A program made the position numbers and the translations under genes. Shown here one piece after another: positions 17,946-28,838 of a stretch of 64,000 bases of DNA. Each line of letters opens with the position of its first letter. Position 1 is the stretch's first letter. The notes beneath the pieces are model-generated. The model did no database searches. It saw nothing but the letters and a program-made list of their open reading frames with translations, and was not told the DNA's origin. Origin of the DNA: Flavobacteriales bacterium (GTDB taxonomy: Bacteria; Bacteroidota; Bacteroidia; Flavobacteriales_F; PHOS-HE28); the NCBI GenBank assembly GCA_016699575.1, contig CP064979.1:4030001-4094000 (forward strand), given 5' to 3'.

Positions 17946-18764
17946 ATGAAGAAACAAAATACCCTCGCCACCACTGTTCTTCTCACTGTGCTGTTGAACC
18001 AACCGGCCGTTGGCACTGCTCAGGTCATCACCGACGCGTTCGATGGCGTCGGCAACGAGACGTACACCGGCGTCAATGGCTTCGGTCCGTTCAACTGGGT
18101 GAACGCCATCAATTTCAATTTCCCCACTCAGCAGGGCAGCAACGCATTCCTGTCGAACTACACTGGGTTTCCCATTCCCAATATCGGCATGGTGAAACTC
18201 TTCGCGACCACGATGGACGCCACCACATACCGCGTGGCCTTCTATTGTTCACGCTATTCGAGCACGAACACGCTGGCCTATTCGGATTACGACACGCTCT
18301 ACATCGGCTCTCCCGATGGCACCATGGTATGGGACACGGTCCCAACGCCTGCCGTGGACTATGAATGGGTTCGCTGGTCGGGCTTGTACACCCCGGCACC
18401 GAGCGACATCGGTGAGCCGTTCAAGTTCGGGTTCTCGGTAACCATCAACAGTGGAACATCATTCGCCCTGGACGGCCCGGTCACCGCAACGGACATCAGT
18501 ACCGGCATCACCACGCAGCTGGACAACGAAGAACAACTCATGGCCTTCGCCGACCTTGCATCCCAAACCATTGTGCTGCGGGCCGCTGAGCCCATGGCCG
18601 CAATGGAATTGTTCGACGCTCAAGGTCATCGGGTGCTGGCGCGGTCCTTGGGGAATAGCACGGTAGCGCATGTGATCCACGCTGGTTTGAGCACTGGGCT
18701 TTATGTGGCCCGAGTGCGGAGCATGGACGGCACCCTGCGCACGGCACGTGTGGTGTTGCAGTAA
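17946..18764 (+). CDS. Small T9SS cargo of unknown function
   Basis: 272 residues with a signal peptide (TLATTVLLTVLLNQPAVGTAQ). The body (about 25-180) has the beta-sandwich look of jelly-roll/lectin-like domains: FGPFNWVNAINFNFPTQQGS, YRVAFYCSRYSSTNTLAYSDYDTLYIGS. The last 75 or so residues (ELFDAQGHRVLARSLG... LYVARVRSMDG) form a T9SS type A tail. No catalytic motif seen. It lies 54 bases after osmC on the same strand. Confidence 0.75.
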   Translation: MKKQNTLATTVLLTVLLNQPAVGTAQVITDAFDGVGNETYTGVNGFGPFNWVNAINFNFPTQQGSNAFLSNYTGFPIPNIGMVKLFATTMDATTYRVAFYCSRYSSTNTLAYSDYDTLYIGSPDGTMVWDTVPTPAVDYEWVRWSGLYTPAPSDIGEPFKFGFSVTINSGTSFALDGPVTATDISTGITTQLDNEEQLMAFADLASQTIVLRAAEPMAAMELFDAQGHRVLARSLGNSTVAHVIHAGLSTGLYVARVRSMDGTLRTARVVLQ

Positions 18765-18767
18765 GGC

Positions 18768-19217
18768 TCAGGCCAACGCACGGCGCAAACTGGCCGCTGC
18801 CGAAGCACGCACCTTGTTCTTCAGCACGGGGCTCCAACCCAACAGTGTTCCGGTGATGCCGAGCGCCTGTCGGCTCCATCGCCAGAAGCCGAAGTGATCA
18901 CGCTGGCGCACGATCAGCCCATCACGCAGGTCGAACTTGCTGCGGATGATGTTGTGCACCTTCCTGCCCGACTTGCTGAAGGTGTAGAAAGCTTCCCACT
19001 CGCACACACCGCGCTCGGCGGTTTCCTCCACAACGCGGAACGTCACCTTGAGGTCGGTGCCGGTGGTGAGGAGCATCTTCCACATTGCGCGCACACCCGT
19101 GGCATCCAGATCGGGAAACACCGGGTCGCTGAAGCGTGCATCATCGGCATAGCACGCACCCATGATGGCCCAGTCGCGCTGCGCGAAGGCGGTGTAGAAG
19201 CGGGTGAGGGTGGACAT
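18768..19217 (-). CDS. NTF2-like / SnoaL-like protein
   Basis: 149 residues of the nuclear-transport-factor-2-like cone fold (LTRFYTAFAQRDWAIMGACYADDARFSDPVFPDLDATGVRAMWKMLL... ICEWEAFYTFS-type core). Such proteins are enzymes on small hydrophobic molecules or simple binding proteins; the substrate cannot be told. A perfect 10-bp dyad begins 8 bases upstream of its start codon (19225-19247), so expression is probably controlled through it. Its stop lies 4 bases from the convergent cargo gene. Confidence 0.8.
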   Translation of the reverse strand: MSTLTRFYTAFAQRDWAIMGACYADDARFSDPVFPDLDATGVRAMWKMLLTTGTDLKVTFRVVEETAERGVCEWEAFYTFSKSGRKVHNIIRSKFDLRDGLIVRQRDHFGFWRWSRQALGITGTLLGWSPVLKNKVRASAAASLRRALA

Positions 19218-19224
19218 GGGACAA

Positions 19225-19247
19225 TGGTATCACAGGTTGTGATACCA
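19225..19247. repeat. Palindrome 1 (GGTATCACA-N3-TGTGATACC)
   Basis: Perfect 10-bp arms with a GGT spacer, 8 bases upstream of the NTF2-like start codon. First of three near-identical dyads with centres at 19236, 19319 and 19399. Confidence 0.85.
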
Positions 19248-19308
19248 ACGTTGTGCTCCAAGGCGCTGTAGGCTTTCCTGAAATGCGCGCTGGCCAAGGA
19301 GTTCGGAT

Positions 19309-19329
19309 GGTATCACATATCGTGACACC
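19309..19329. repeat. Palindrome 2 (degenerate copy)
   Basis: Left arm GGTATCACA is exact; the right arm CGTGACACC differs at two positions from the perfect complement. Spacer TAT. Centre 83 bases from the first copy. Confidence 0.75.
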
Positions 19330-19386
19330 GACGGGGCTTGGGCATAACTAGAAACCCAATGCTGGCAACGCTCACAAGGGGAAAAT

Positions 19387-19411
19387 GGGGTATCACAAAT
19401 TGTGATACCCC
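19387..19411. repeat. Palindrome 3 (perfect 11-bp arms)
   Basis: GGGGTATCACA and its exact complement separated by AAT. Centre 80 bases from the second copy. The 314-base gene-free stretch 19218-19531 holds these three dyads and no gene that I can support. Confidence 0.85.
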
Positions 19412-19531
19412 CTGTGGATCGCGGCCTTTCGTCAATCCTCTCGACCGTCGATGCGGTCAGCCCACAACTGCAAGACAAGCATCCGTCGACGTAGGGAGTC
19501 GACCGGCTTGGTCCGAACTAGGACATAGAGA

Positions 19532-20005
19532 TTACGACAACTCCTTCTTCACAGGAGCATCACGATACTCTGTGATTTCATACTTCGTCGAATCCATGAA
19601 CCTACTGAGCACCACAACATCAAGTTCACCAAGCGCACTGCGGTTGAAGTTCTCCCACGTATCCTCCACCCTGAACTGGATGAGCGGTGTTAATCCATTC
19701 CCGTTTGCGACCGCGCCCTTCGCCTGACATAGAATGCCGAAAAACCAACTTCCAGCATCCGACCGATTCACGTTCAGTCCGACCGGCTCGTACGCCTCCA
19801 CGTCGATGTGTTGTGCTGCATATGTCCGAAGACCGCCCATGCCAGTCCCTCCTTTCGGACTCTTGAACTCCATTTCGGCTGTTCCACGGAAGTCATTATG
19901 TGATGTGCTTGCCTCTATCATCTGTTTGTCTTTAGGCCACCAAGACGTCAAGAATCGACCCAAGCAAACGGCCTGACAGTTCGTCAGAATCACGGACGCT
20001 TTCAT
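19532..20005 (-). CDS. Hypothetical protein, orphan
   Basis: 157 residues without a signal peptide or recognisable domain. It contains GTAEMEFKSPKGGTGMGGLRTYAAQHIDVEAYEPVGLNVNRS and WFFGILCQAKGAVANGNGLTPLIQF, which suggest a compact beta-rich fold. Base composition is visibly more AT-rich than in the neighbouring genes, which suggests recent acquisition or a fast-evolving gene. It lies between the three palindromes (downstream) and dnaE (divergent, upstream). The coding call rests on the long open frame and plausible protein composition. Confidence 0.5.
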   Translation of the reverse strand: MKASVILTNCQAVCLGRFLTSWWPKDKQMIEASTSHNDFRGTAEMEFKSPKGGTGMGGLRTYAAQHIDVEAYEPVGLNVNRSDAGSWFFGILCQAKGAVANGNGLTPLIQFRVEDTWENFNRSALGELDVVVLSRFMDSTKYEITEYRDAPVKKELS

Positions 20006-20066
20006 GGAAGAGTCACTACTTCAATGACTGTGGAAAAGTGATCCTCACCCCTCCCCTTCATGCCGG

Positions 20067-20074
20067 TAGTTTCG
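20067..20074 (+). promoter_or_regulatory. Candidate -7 box (TAGTTTCG) of dnaE
   Basis: Matches TAnnTTYG and ends 9 bases before the dnaE ATG at 20084, which implies a very short leader. Confidence 0.4.
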
Positions 20075-20083
20075 CGCTCCGCC

Positions 20084-23000
20084 ATGAAGTTCTCCCATCT
20101 CCACGTCCACACTCAGTTCTCTCTCCTCGACGGCGCCGCCAGCATTCCCGCGCTGTACAAAAAGGCCGTCGCCGATGGTCAGCCCGCCGTGGCCATCACC
20201 GACCACGGCAACATGTTCGGGGTGTTCAAGTTCGTGGCCGAGGCCGGAAAGCACAAGAACGAGGATGGCACGCCGAAGGTGAAACCGATCGTGGGTTGCG
20301 AGTTCTACCTGGTGGCCGACCGCCACCGCAAGACCTTCACCCGCGAAGACAGGGACCAGCGCGTGCACCAGCTGCTGCTGGCCAAGAACACCGTCGGTTA
20401 CAAGAACCTGAGCCGGCTGTGCTCGCTCGGCTACATCGAGGGCTTCTACAGCAAGTACCCGCGCATCGACAAGGAGCTGCTGGTTCAGCACAAGGAAGGG
20501 CTCATCGCCACCACGTGTTGCTTGGGCGCTAGCGTGCCGCGCACCATCCTGCGCAAGGGCGAGGCCGAAGGCGAGAAGGAATTCCGTTGGTGGCTCGACC
20601 AATTCGGCGAGGACTACTACGTGGAGCTGCAACGCCATGGCATTCCTGAGCAGGACCAGGTGAACGTGCTGCTGGTGAAGTGGGCGCGGCAGTACGACGT
20701 GCCGATCATCGCCAGCAACGACAGCCACTACGTGGACCAGCAGGACGCCAACGCGCACGACATCCTGTTGTGCGTGAACACCGGCGAGAAGCAGAGCACG
20801 CCCAAAGCCGACGACGGTGACGAGGACGGCTCGCAGAAAGGCAAGCGCTTCGCCTTCTACAACGACGAGTTCTTCTTCAAGACACAGGCCCAGATGGCCG
20901 CGACCTTCCACGACCTTCCTGAGGCGTTGGACAACACCAACCTCATCGTGGACAAGGTGGAGGCCTTGAAGCTGAAGCAGGATATCCTCCTGCCGAACTT
21001 CCAAGTGCCACCGGGCTTCTCCGATCAGGACGATTACCTGAAGCACCTGACGTACCAGGGTGCGATCAAGCGGTGGTTGACCCCATCCCAGCCTTCCCCG
21101 GAGGGGAAGGAGCACGCGGGTGGGGAAGTCTTGGGCGGTGGTATCGATTCACTGGACCCTGCCATCAAGGAACGCCTCGATTTCGAGCTCTTCACCATCA
21201 AGACGATGGGGTTCGCGGGCTACTTCCTCATCGTGCAGGACTTCATCAACCACGGGCGCGACATCGGCGTGCTGATCGGTCCGGGCCGTGGTAGTGCGGC
21301 GGGGAGCGCGGTGGCCTATTGCATCGGCATCACCAATATCGACCCGATCAAGTACGACCTGCTGTTCGAGCGCTTCCTGAACCCGGACCGCAAGAGCATG
21401 CCCGATATCGATACGGACTTCGACGACGAAGGACGGCAGAAGGTCATCGATTACGTGGTCGAGAAGTACGGCAAGCAGCAGGTGGCGCAGATCGTCACCT
21501 ACGGCAGCATGGCCGCCAAGAGCAGCATCCGCGATGTGAGCCGCGTGCTCGACCTGCCGCTCAACGAAGCCGATCGCTTGGCGAAGCTCATTCCCGAGCG
21601 ACCGGGCATCGAACTGGAACGCGTGCTGCACGCACCGCTCGATGGAGAAGGCAGTTTGAAGACGAAGGAGAATTTGAACAGCGACGAGCTCGACCTGGTG
21701 AAGCAGCTCCGGAAGATCGCCGAGGGTGAAGACCTGCATGCCGATGTGCTGCGCGAAGCCGAGAAGCTGGAAGGTTCCGTGCGCGGCACGGGCATCCACG
21801 CCGCCGGGATCATCATCGCGCCGAAGGACCTGATGGAGATCCTGCCTGTGTGCACCAGCAAGGAATCGACGTTGCTGCTCACGCAGTACGATGGCAAGGT
21901 GGTGGAGGACGCAGGCGTCATCAAGATGGACTTCCTTGGGCTGAAGACGCTCACCATCATCCGCGATGCGCTGCGCCTCATCGACCAGAACCACGGGATC
22001 CAGATCGACATCGATGGTATTCCGCTGGACGACCCGAAGACCTACGAGATCTATCAGCGCGCGCAGACGAACGGCACGTTCCAGTTCGAAAGCGTGGGCA
22101 TGCAGAAGTACCTGCGCGACCTGAAGGCCGACCGCTTCGACGACCTCATCGCCATGAACGCGCTGTTCAGGCCGGGGCCGCTGGAGTACATCCCCAGCTT
22201 CATCCGCCGGAAGCACGGCCAGGAAAAAGTGAGCTACGACCTCCCCGAAATGGAGGACCTGCTGAAGGATACATACGGTATCACCGTCTATCAGGAGCAG
22301 GTAATGCTCCTCAGCCAGAAGCTAGCGGGCTTCACGAAGGGCGATGCGGACACGCTGCGGAAGGCGATGGGCAAGAAGGACCGCGCCACGCTGGACAAGA
22401 TGAAGGGCAAGTTCATGGACGGCACGGCCGCCAAAGGACTTGACCCGAAAGTGTGCGAGAAGGTGTGGAAAGACTGGGAAGCGTTCGCGCAGTACGCCTT
22501 CAACAAGTCGCACTCGACCTGCTACGCGTTCGTGGCTTACCAAACGGCGTGGTTGAAGGCCAACTACCCGGGCGAGTACATGGCCAGCGTGCTCACGCAC
22601 TCGCAGGGCAGCATCGACAAGATCACGTTCTTCATGGAAGAGTGCCGCCGCATGGGCATCCCCGTGCTCGGCCCCGATGTGAACGAGAGCGGTCTTCAGT
22701 TCGGTGTGAACAAACAAGGGCAGATCCGTTTCGGCCTGGGCGCGGTGAAAGGCGTGGGTGAAGCGGCCGTGCAAGCAATCATCGAAGCGCGTCAGACCGA
22801 CGGACCGTTCACCAGTGTGTATGACCTGATGCGCCGCGTGAACTTGCGCTCCGCGAACCGGAAAGCGCTGGAAAGCCTCGCCTACGCAGGCGCGTTCGAT
22901 GGATTTGCGAAGACGCACCGCGCGCAGTTCTTCCACAGTGCTGGTGAAGGCAAGCCGACCTTCATGGAGACGCTCACACGTTACGGTCAACAGCACCAGG

Positions 23001-23746
23001 ACGGTGAGGACAGCAGCCAGGTGAGCATGTTCGACATGGCTGCGGAAGGTGCGGGCATCCCGGAACCGCCCCTGCCGCAGATCGATCCGTGGAGCGCGCT
23101 GGAAAAGCTGCACCACGAAAAAGAGGTCGTTGGCTTCTACCTCAGCGGCCACCCGTTGGATGACCATCGGTTGGTGATCAATCACCTGTGCAACACCACA
23201 CTACCCCAGCTCCAGGACCTCAAACCCTTGGCTGGTCGCGAGATCTGTTTCGCGGGGATCGTCACCAAGGCAGAGCACCGCATTGCGAAAAGCGGCAAAC
23301 CCTTCGGAACGCTCACCCTGGAAGATCACGCAGGATCCCACGAGTTCATGCTCTTCAGTGAGGACTACCTCAAGCACAAGCTCTACCTCAGTACCGGCAC
23401 TACCCTACTGCTGAAGGGACGGGCATCGGAGCGCACCTGGGGCCGGGATGAAGGGCAGCTCGAGTTCAAGTTCACGAGCATGGACCTGCTGAGCGATGCC
23501 AAGGAGAAGTTCTTCACCAAGCTGAACCTCCGCGTGGATGCCGACCGGGTGAGCGACGATCTGACCCACGAACTGGCAGCCCTGTTCAAGGAGCATCCAG
23601 GCAAATGCAAGGTGAACGTGAGCCTGTACAGCACTGCCGAGAACGTGAGCGTGGACCTGAACGCCAAGGCGATGACCGTTGGCGTTAGCGAGGAATTGAT
23701 GGACCGGTTGACCACCATGGCCGATGTGGAGGCCAAGCTTGGCTGA
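20084..23746 (+). CDS. dnaE: DNA polymerase III subunit alpha
   Basis: Replicative polymerase catalytic subunit, 1220 residues. The start is the ATG at 20084, just before the PHP domain (FSHLHVHTQFSLLDG, ITDHGNMFGV). The polymerase core holds the catalytic MPDIDTDFDDEGR motif, GPGRGSAAGSAVAY and FNKSHSTCYAFVAY. The C-terminal OB fold (ICFAGIVTKAEHRIAKSG... LTLEDHAGSHEFMLFSEDY) binds single-stranded DNA. The oddity is at about residues 333-350: between the conserved YQGAIKR and ERLDFELFTIKTMGF there is an extra Pro/Gly-rich segment (TPSQPSPEGKEHAGGEVLGGG) encoded by a palindromic repeat. The frame is kept, so the gene should be functional. Confidence 0.97.
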   Translation: MKFSHLHVHTQFSLLDGAASIPALYKKAVADGQPAVAITDHGNMFGVFKFVAEAGKHKNEDGTPKVKPIVGCEFYLVADRHRKTFTREDRDQRVHQLLLAKNTVGYKNLSRLCSLGYIEGFYSKYPRIDKELLVQHKEGLIATTCCLGASVPRTILRKGEAEGEKEFRWWLDQFGEDYYVELQRHGIPEQDQVNVLLVKWARQYDVPIIASNDSHYVDQQDANAHDILLCVNTGEKQSTPKADDGDEDGSQKGKRFAFYNDEFFFKTQAQMAATFHDLPEALDNTNLIVDKVEALKLKQDILLPNFQVPPGFSDQDDYLKHLTYQGAIKRWLTPSQPSPEGKEHAGGEVLGGGIDSLDPAIKERLDFELFTIKTMGFAGYFLIVQDFINHGRDIGVLIGPGRGSAAGSAVAYCIGITNIDPIKYDLLFERFLNPDRKSMPDIDTDFDDEGRQKVIDYVVEKYGKQQVAQIVTYGSMAAKSSIRDVSRVLDLPLNEADRLAKLIPERPGIELERVLHAPLDGEGSLKTKENLNSDELDLVKQLRKIAEGEDLHADVLREAEKLEGSVRGTGIHAAGIIIAPKDLMEILPVCTSKESTLLLTQYDGKVVEDAGVIKMDFLGLKTLTIIRDALRLIDQNHGIQIDIDGIPLDDPKTYEIYQRAQTNGTFQFESVGMQKYLRDLKADRFDDLIAMNALFRPGPLEYIPSFIRRKHGQEKVSYDLPEMEDLLKDTYGITVYQEQVMLLSQKLAGFTKGDADTLRKAMGKKDRATLDKMKGKFMDGTAAKGLDPKVCEKVWKDWEAFAQYAFNKSHSTCYAFVAYQTAWLKANYPGEYMASVLTHSQGSIDKITFFMEECRRMGIPVLGPDVNESGLQFGVNKQGQIRFGLGAVKGVGEAAVQAIIEARQTDGPFTSVYDLMRRVNLRSANRKALESLAYAGAFDGFAKTHRAQFFHSAGEGKPTFMETLTRYGQQHQDGEDSSQVSMFDMAAEGAGIPEPPLPQIDPWSALEKLHHEKEVVGFYLSGHPLDDHRLVINHLCNTTLPQLQDLKPLAGREICFAGIVTKAEHRIAKSGKPFGTLTLEDHAGSHEFMLFSEDYLKHKLYLSTGTTLLLKGRASERTWGRDEGQLEFKFTSMDLLSDAKEKFFTKLNLRVDADRVSDDLTHELAALFKEHPGKCKVNVSLYSTAENVSVDLNAKAMTVGVSEELMDRLTTMADVEAKLG
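21081..21125. repeat. Palindromic element inserted in frame in dnaE
   Basis: CCTTCCCC (21092-21099) and GGGGAAGG (21103-21110) form a perfect 8-bp hairpin with spacer GGA; CCCCA (21081) and TGGGG (21121) extend it. It encodes the Pro/Gly-rich stretch TPSQPSPEGKEHAGG, which DnaE proteins normally lack at this site. Confidence 0.75.
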
Positions 23747-23802
23747 CCAACTGTCAGGTGAAATGGGCACGGCAGGAACCTTGAAGGCCCCGGGCCACGA
23801 AC

Positions 23803-23810
23803 GAACTTTG
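23803..23810 (+). promoter_or_regulatory. Candidate promoter of trxA
   Basis: GAACTTTG at 23803 resembles TAnnTTTG (first base differs). A TTG at 23781-23783 lies 19 bases before it, the spacing expected of the -33 element. About 107 bases upstream of trxA. Confidence 0.35.
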
Positions 23811-23917
23811 TACCGGTTGAAAAGTTGAACCAGTTCAAGCCTCAAGCAACGTCCCCGGGCTCAACTTGCAGCCGCTAACCGAACAAACCCTCAACGCGCA
23901 AGAGCGCACAGCAGAAC

Positions 23918-24238
23918 ATGGCACTCGAATTCACGGACAGCAACTTCGAAGAACTCGCCCTCAAGAGCGACAAACCCGTTATGGTGGACTTCTGGGCGGA
24001 ATGGTGCGGCCCCTGCCGCATGGTCGGCCCAGTGGTGCAGGAACTCGCCAGCGAGTACGAAGGCAAGGCGGTCATCGGCAAACTGAACGTTGACACGAAC
24101 CCGCAGGTGGCCATGAAGTACGGCATCCGCAGCATCCCCACCATCCTGTTCCTCAAGAACGGCGAAGTGGTGGACCGCAGCGTGGGCGCAGTGCCCAAGG
24201 CCACGTTGGCCACCAAGCTGCAAGGTCAACTGGCCTGA
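23918..24238 (+). CDS. trxA: Thioredoxin
   Basis: 106 residues, the standard thioredoxin length. The redox motif is WAEWCGPCRM at about residue 30, followed by the cis-Pro segment IRSIPTILFLKNGEVVDRSVG. It reduces protein disulfides in the cytoplasm with thioredoxin reductase. No signal peptide. Followed by a strong intrinsic terminator, so it is probably a single-gene transcript. Confidence 0.97.
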   Translation: MALEFTDSNFEELALKSDKPVMVDFWAEWCGPCRMVGPVVQELASEYEGKAVIGKLNVDTNPQVAMKYGIRSIPTILFLKNGEVVDRSVGAVPKATLATKLQGQLA

Positions 24239-24261
24239 GCACGAGCACAACTTGATCGAAC

Positions 24262-24286
24262 AAGCCCCGGTACGCCGGGGCTTTTT
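24262..24286 (+). terminator. Intrinsic terminator after trxA
   Basis: AAGCCCCGG and CCGGGGCTT pair perfectly around TACG, followed by a T run. It begins 24 bases after the trxA stop. Confidence 0.9.
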
Positions 24287-24307
24287 CGTTCTTTGCCTTA
24301 CCGCTAC

Positions 24308-25234
24308 ATGCCCATCGACAACAAGGAAGTGCAAGCGCTCAGCGCGCTGGAGTTCAAAGCCCGCCAAGTGGTGGAAGGCTTTCTGGCGGGCCTTCACAAG
24401 AGCCCCTTCCATGGGTTCAGCGTTGAGTTCGCGGAGCACCGCATCTACAACCCGGGCGAGAGCACGCGCCACATCGATTGGAAGCTCTATGCTCGCACGG
24501 ACAAGCTCTTCGTGAAGCGGTACGAGGAGGAAACGAACCTGCGCTGCCAATTGGTGGTGGACGCAAGTTCCTCGATGTACTACCCGCAACTGAAGCCCGA
24601 GGACACCGAAGGCTTGAACAAGATCCGCTTCAGTGTGTACGCCGCGGCAGCGCTCACACAGCTCATGCGCAAACAGCGCGACGCCGTGGGCCTCACCGTC
24701 TTTACTGATGAGGTGAAGGTGGCCGAGCAAGCACGCAGCAATGCGGTTCATCTGCGGCACATCACGTCGCATTTGGAGAGCCTGCTGGCCATCGACGCCC
24801 CGGCACAAGGCCAGAAGACCTCCATCGTGGATGCGTTGCACGATATCGCTCACCGTGCACCGCGGCGCTCGCTCGTGGTGATCCTCAGCGATATGCTGGA
24901 CGGTGGAGACCAGGCGGCCATGTTCGACGCCTTGCAGCACCTCCGCTTCAACAAGCACGACATCATCCTCTTCCACGTGGTGGACCGGAGCAAGGAGCTC
25001 GAGCTCCAGTTGGAGGATCGGCCCTACACGTTCGTTGACCTGGAGAACGGGGAGCAGGTGAAAGCCCATCCGAGCGAAGTGCGGGAGGCCTACCGCAGTG
25101 CCATGGCCGAGCACTGGCACCAACTGAAGCTCAAGTGCGGCCAATACCGCATCGACCTGGTTGAAGCGGACATCAACAAGGGCTTCTCTCCCATCCTGCT
25201 GGAATTCCTACTCAAACGAGCACGGCTGTACTGA
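24308..25234 (+). CDS. DUF58 domain protein
   Basis: 308 residues. SALEFKARQVVEGFLAGLHKSPFHGFSVEFAEHRIYNPGESTRHIDWKLYARTDKLFVKRYEEE is the DUF58 signature, followed by a von Willebrand A-like domain with a partly kept metal site (VVDASSSMYY). DUF58 proteins work with MoxR AAA ATPases, which are usually encoded next door; none is present here. The ATG at 24308 gives a cytosolic protein of normal length. A possible box GTTCTTTG lies at 24288-24295. Confidence 0.9.
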   Translation: MPIDNKEVQALSALEFKARQVVEGFLAGLHKSPFHGFSVEFAEHRIYNPGESTRHIDWKLYARTDKLFVKRYEEETNLRCQLVVDASSSMYYPQLKPEDTEGLNKIRFSVYAAAALTQLMRKQRDAVGLTVFTDEVKVAEQARSNAVHLRHITSHLESLLAIDAPAQGQKTSIVDALHDIAHRAPRRSLVVILSDMLDGGDQAAMFDALQHLRFNKHDIILFHVVDRSKELELQLEDRPYTFVDLENGEQVKAHPSEVREAYRSAMAEHWHQLKLKCGQYRIDLVEADINKGFSPILLEFLLKRARLY

Positions 25235-25283
25235 CCTGCTGCTTCCTCTTTTCAAAGGGTGTTGCGCGGATCGGATGCGCGGC

Positions 25284-25291
25284 TACATTTG
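25284..25291 (+). promoter_or_regulatory. Promoter -7 box (TACATTTG) of tRNA-Asp
   Basis: Exact TAnnTTTG, 30 bases before the tRNA 5' end; a TTG at 25263-25265 lies 18 bases upstream as a possible -33 element. The tRNA-Pro gene has the identical 8-mer. Confidence 0.6.
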
Positions 25292-25321
25292 CCCCGCTTT
25301 TCGGGGAACCGGGAAGTCAAC

Positions 25322-25395
<74 letters not shown>

Positions 25396-25404
25396 CTTGA
25401 GATG

Positions 25405-25432
25405 AAGCCCCTGCAAAGGGGCTTTGTCGTTT
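25405..25432 (+). terminator. Terminator after tRNA-Asp
   Basis: AGCCCCT and AGGGGCT pair around GCAA, followed by TTGTCGTTT. It lies 10 bases after the tRNA. Confidence 0.8.
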
Positions 25433-25584
25433 CGGGCTTCTGAAAACATGGCATCGAACGATGCGATGCGCGGTCGGATCGGCAGCCAGGGTGCAGCCCG
25501 GATGACGAAAAGACCACTGGACGATCAGTGGGCACCAGCGGTACGATCTTCGAGCAGGCCGCTGCACCGACGATCGGCAATAAC

Positions 25585-28242
<2,658 letters not shown>

Positions 28243-28316
28243 AGTGACCGGCCCGACAGTCAACATTGATGGCTGTTGGATCGATCGTGCATAAACGCTG
28301 GCGATCGGTATGGCAT

Positions 28317-28330
28317 GCGCATGCATGCGC
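28317..28330. repeat. 14-bp palindrome
   Basis: GCGCATGCATGCGC is perfectly self-complementary and lies in a 19-base alternating purine-pyrimidine stretch (28313-28331), 37 bases upstream of the gene at 28367. Possible operator or chance. Confidence 0.4.
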
Positions 28331-28366
28331 GGCTAGTTTGCCAGCCGAACGATGTACTGAACTGCT

Positions 28367-28825
28367 TTGATCGACACACCGACCTTCACCTCCCAGCTGG
28401 ATGAATTGCTGGTGGCACTGCGCCAAGTCTGCCAACGCCATTACACTGCGCCCGACCCGCGCCAACATCAGCTACCCACCGACCCGAGCATCTTCCTGGA
28501 GGATGTCCTCTATTACGTGATGGACCAGTGGTCCGAGGAGCTTGCAGCCCAAGGTCACGTGCTGGAACTGGACACTGCGTGGCAGAACCCGACCACCCCG
28601 TTCCCGCGCTACCACCTGCGCATGGCAGGTGGCAAGGTGTTGAGCCTGCTCTTCAGCGGCGAGTATCCTATGAGCCTCTCGCTCACCATCTCCAAAGGCC
28701 TCCGCCGTGCCGAGCAGTTCAGCGATGCGCGCTTGGTGCAGGTGAACCTGCGTATGAGCCTCGACCCCAATATCCTCATGCAAGGGGTCTTGGAGGGGCT
28801 GAAGCAATTCAGGCAGTTGCCTTGA
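28367..28825 (+). CDS. Hypothetical protein
   Basis: 152 residues, no signal peptide and no family that I recognise. It is alpha/beta in look with QLDELLVALRQVCQRHY at the N terminus and MSLSLTISKGLRRAEQFSDARLVQVNLRM towards the C terminus. The start is a TTG at 28367, since a stop lies 9 bases upstream in frame and the first ATG is about 50 residues in. It is followed after 13 bases by the SixA-like gene on the same strand, which suggests one transcript. Confidence 0.6.
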   Translation: MIDTPTFTSQLDELLVALRQVCQRHYTAPDPRQHQLPTDPSIFLEDVLYYVMDQWSEELAAQGHVLELDTAWQNPTTPFPRYHLRMAGGKVLSLLFSGEYPMSLSLTISKGLRRAEQFSDARLVQVNLRMSLDPNILMQGVLEGLKQFRQLP

Positions 28826-28838
28826 CCCCGACACGCCC

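Noticed and set aside
19230..19478. 82-residue minus-strand frame across the palindromes
   Set aside because: Its sequence simply reads the repeats and has no protein-like composition.
19218..19531. The three palindromes as a CRISPR array
   Set aside because: Repeat copies differ, spacers are about 60 bases, only three copies exist and no cas genes are present.
20045..22216. Two minus-strand frames of about 355 residues inside dnaE
   Set aside because: Shadows of dnaE with low-complexity Leu/Val/His composition and no domain.
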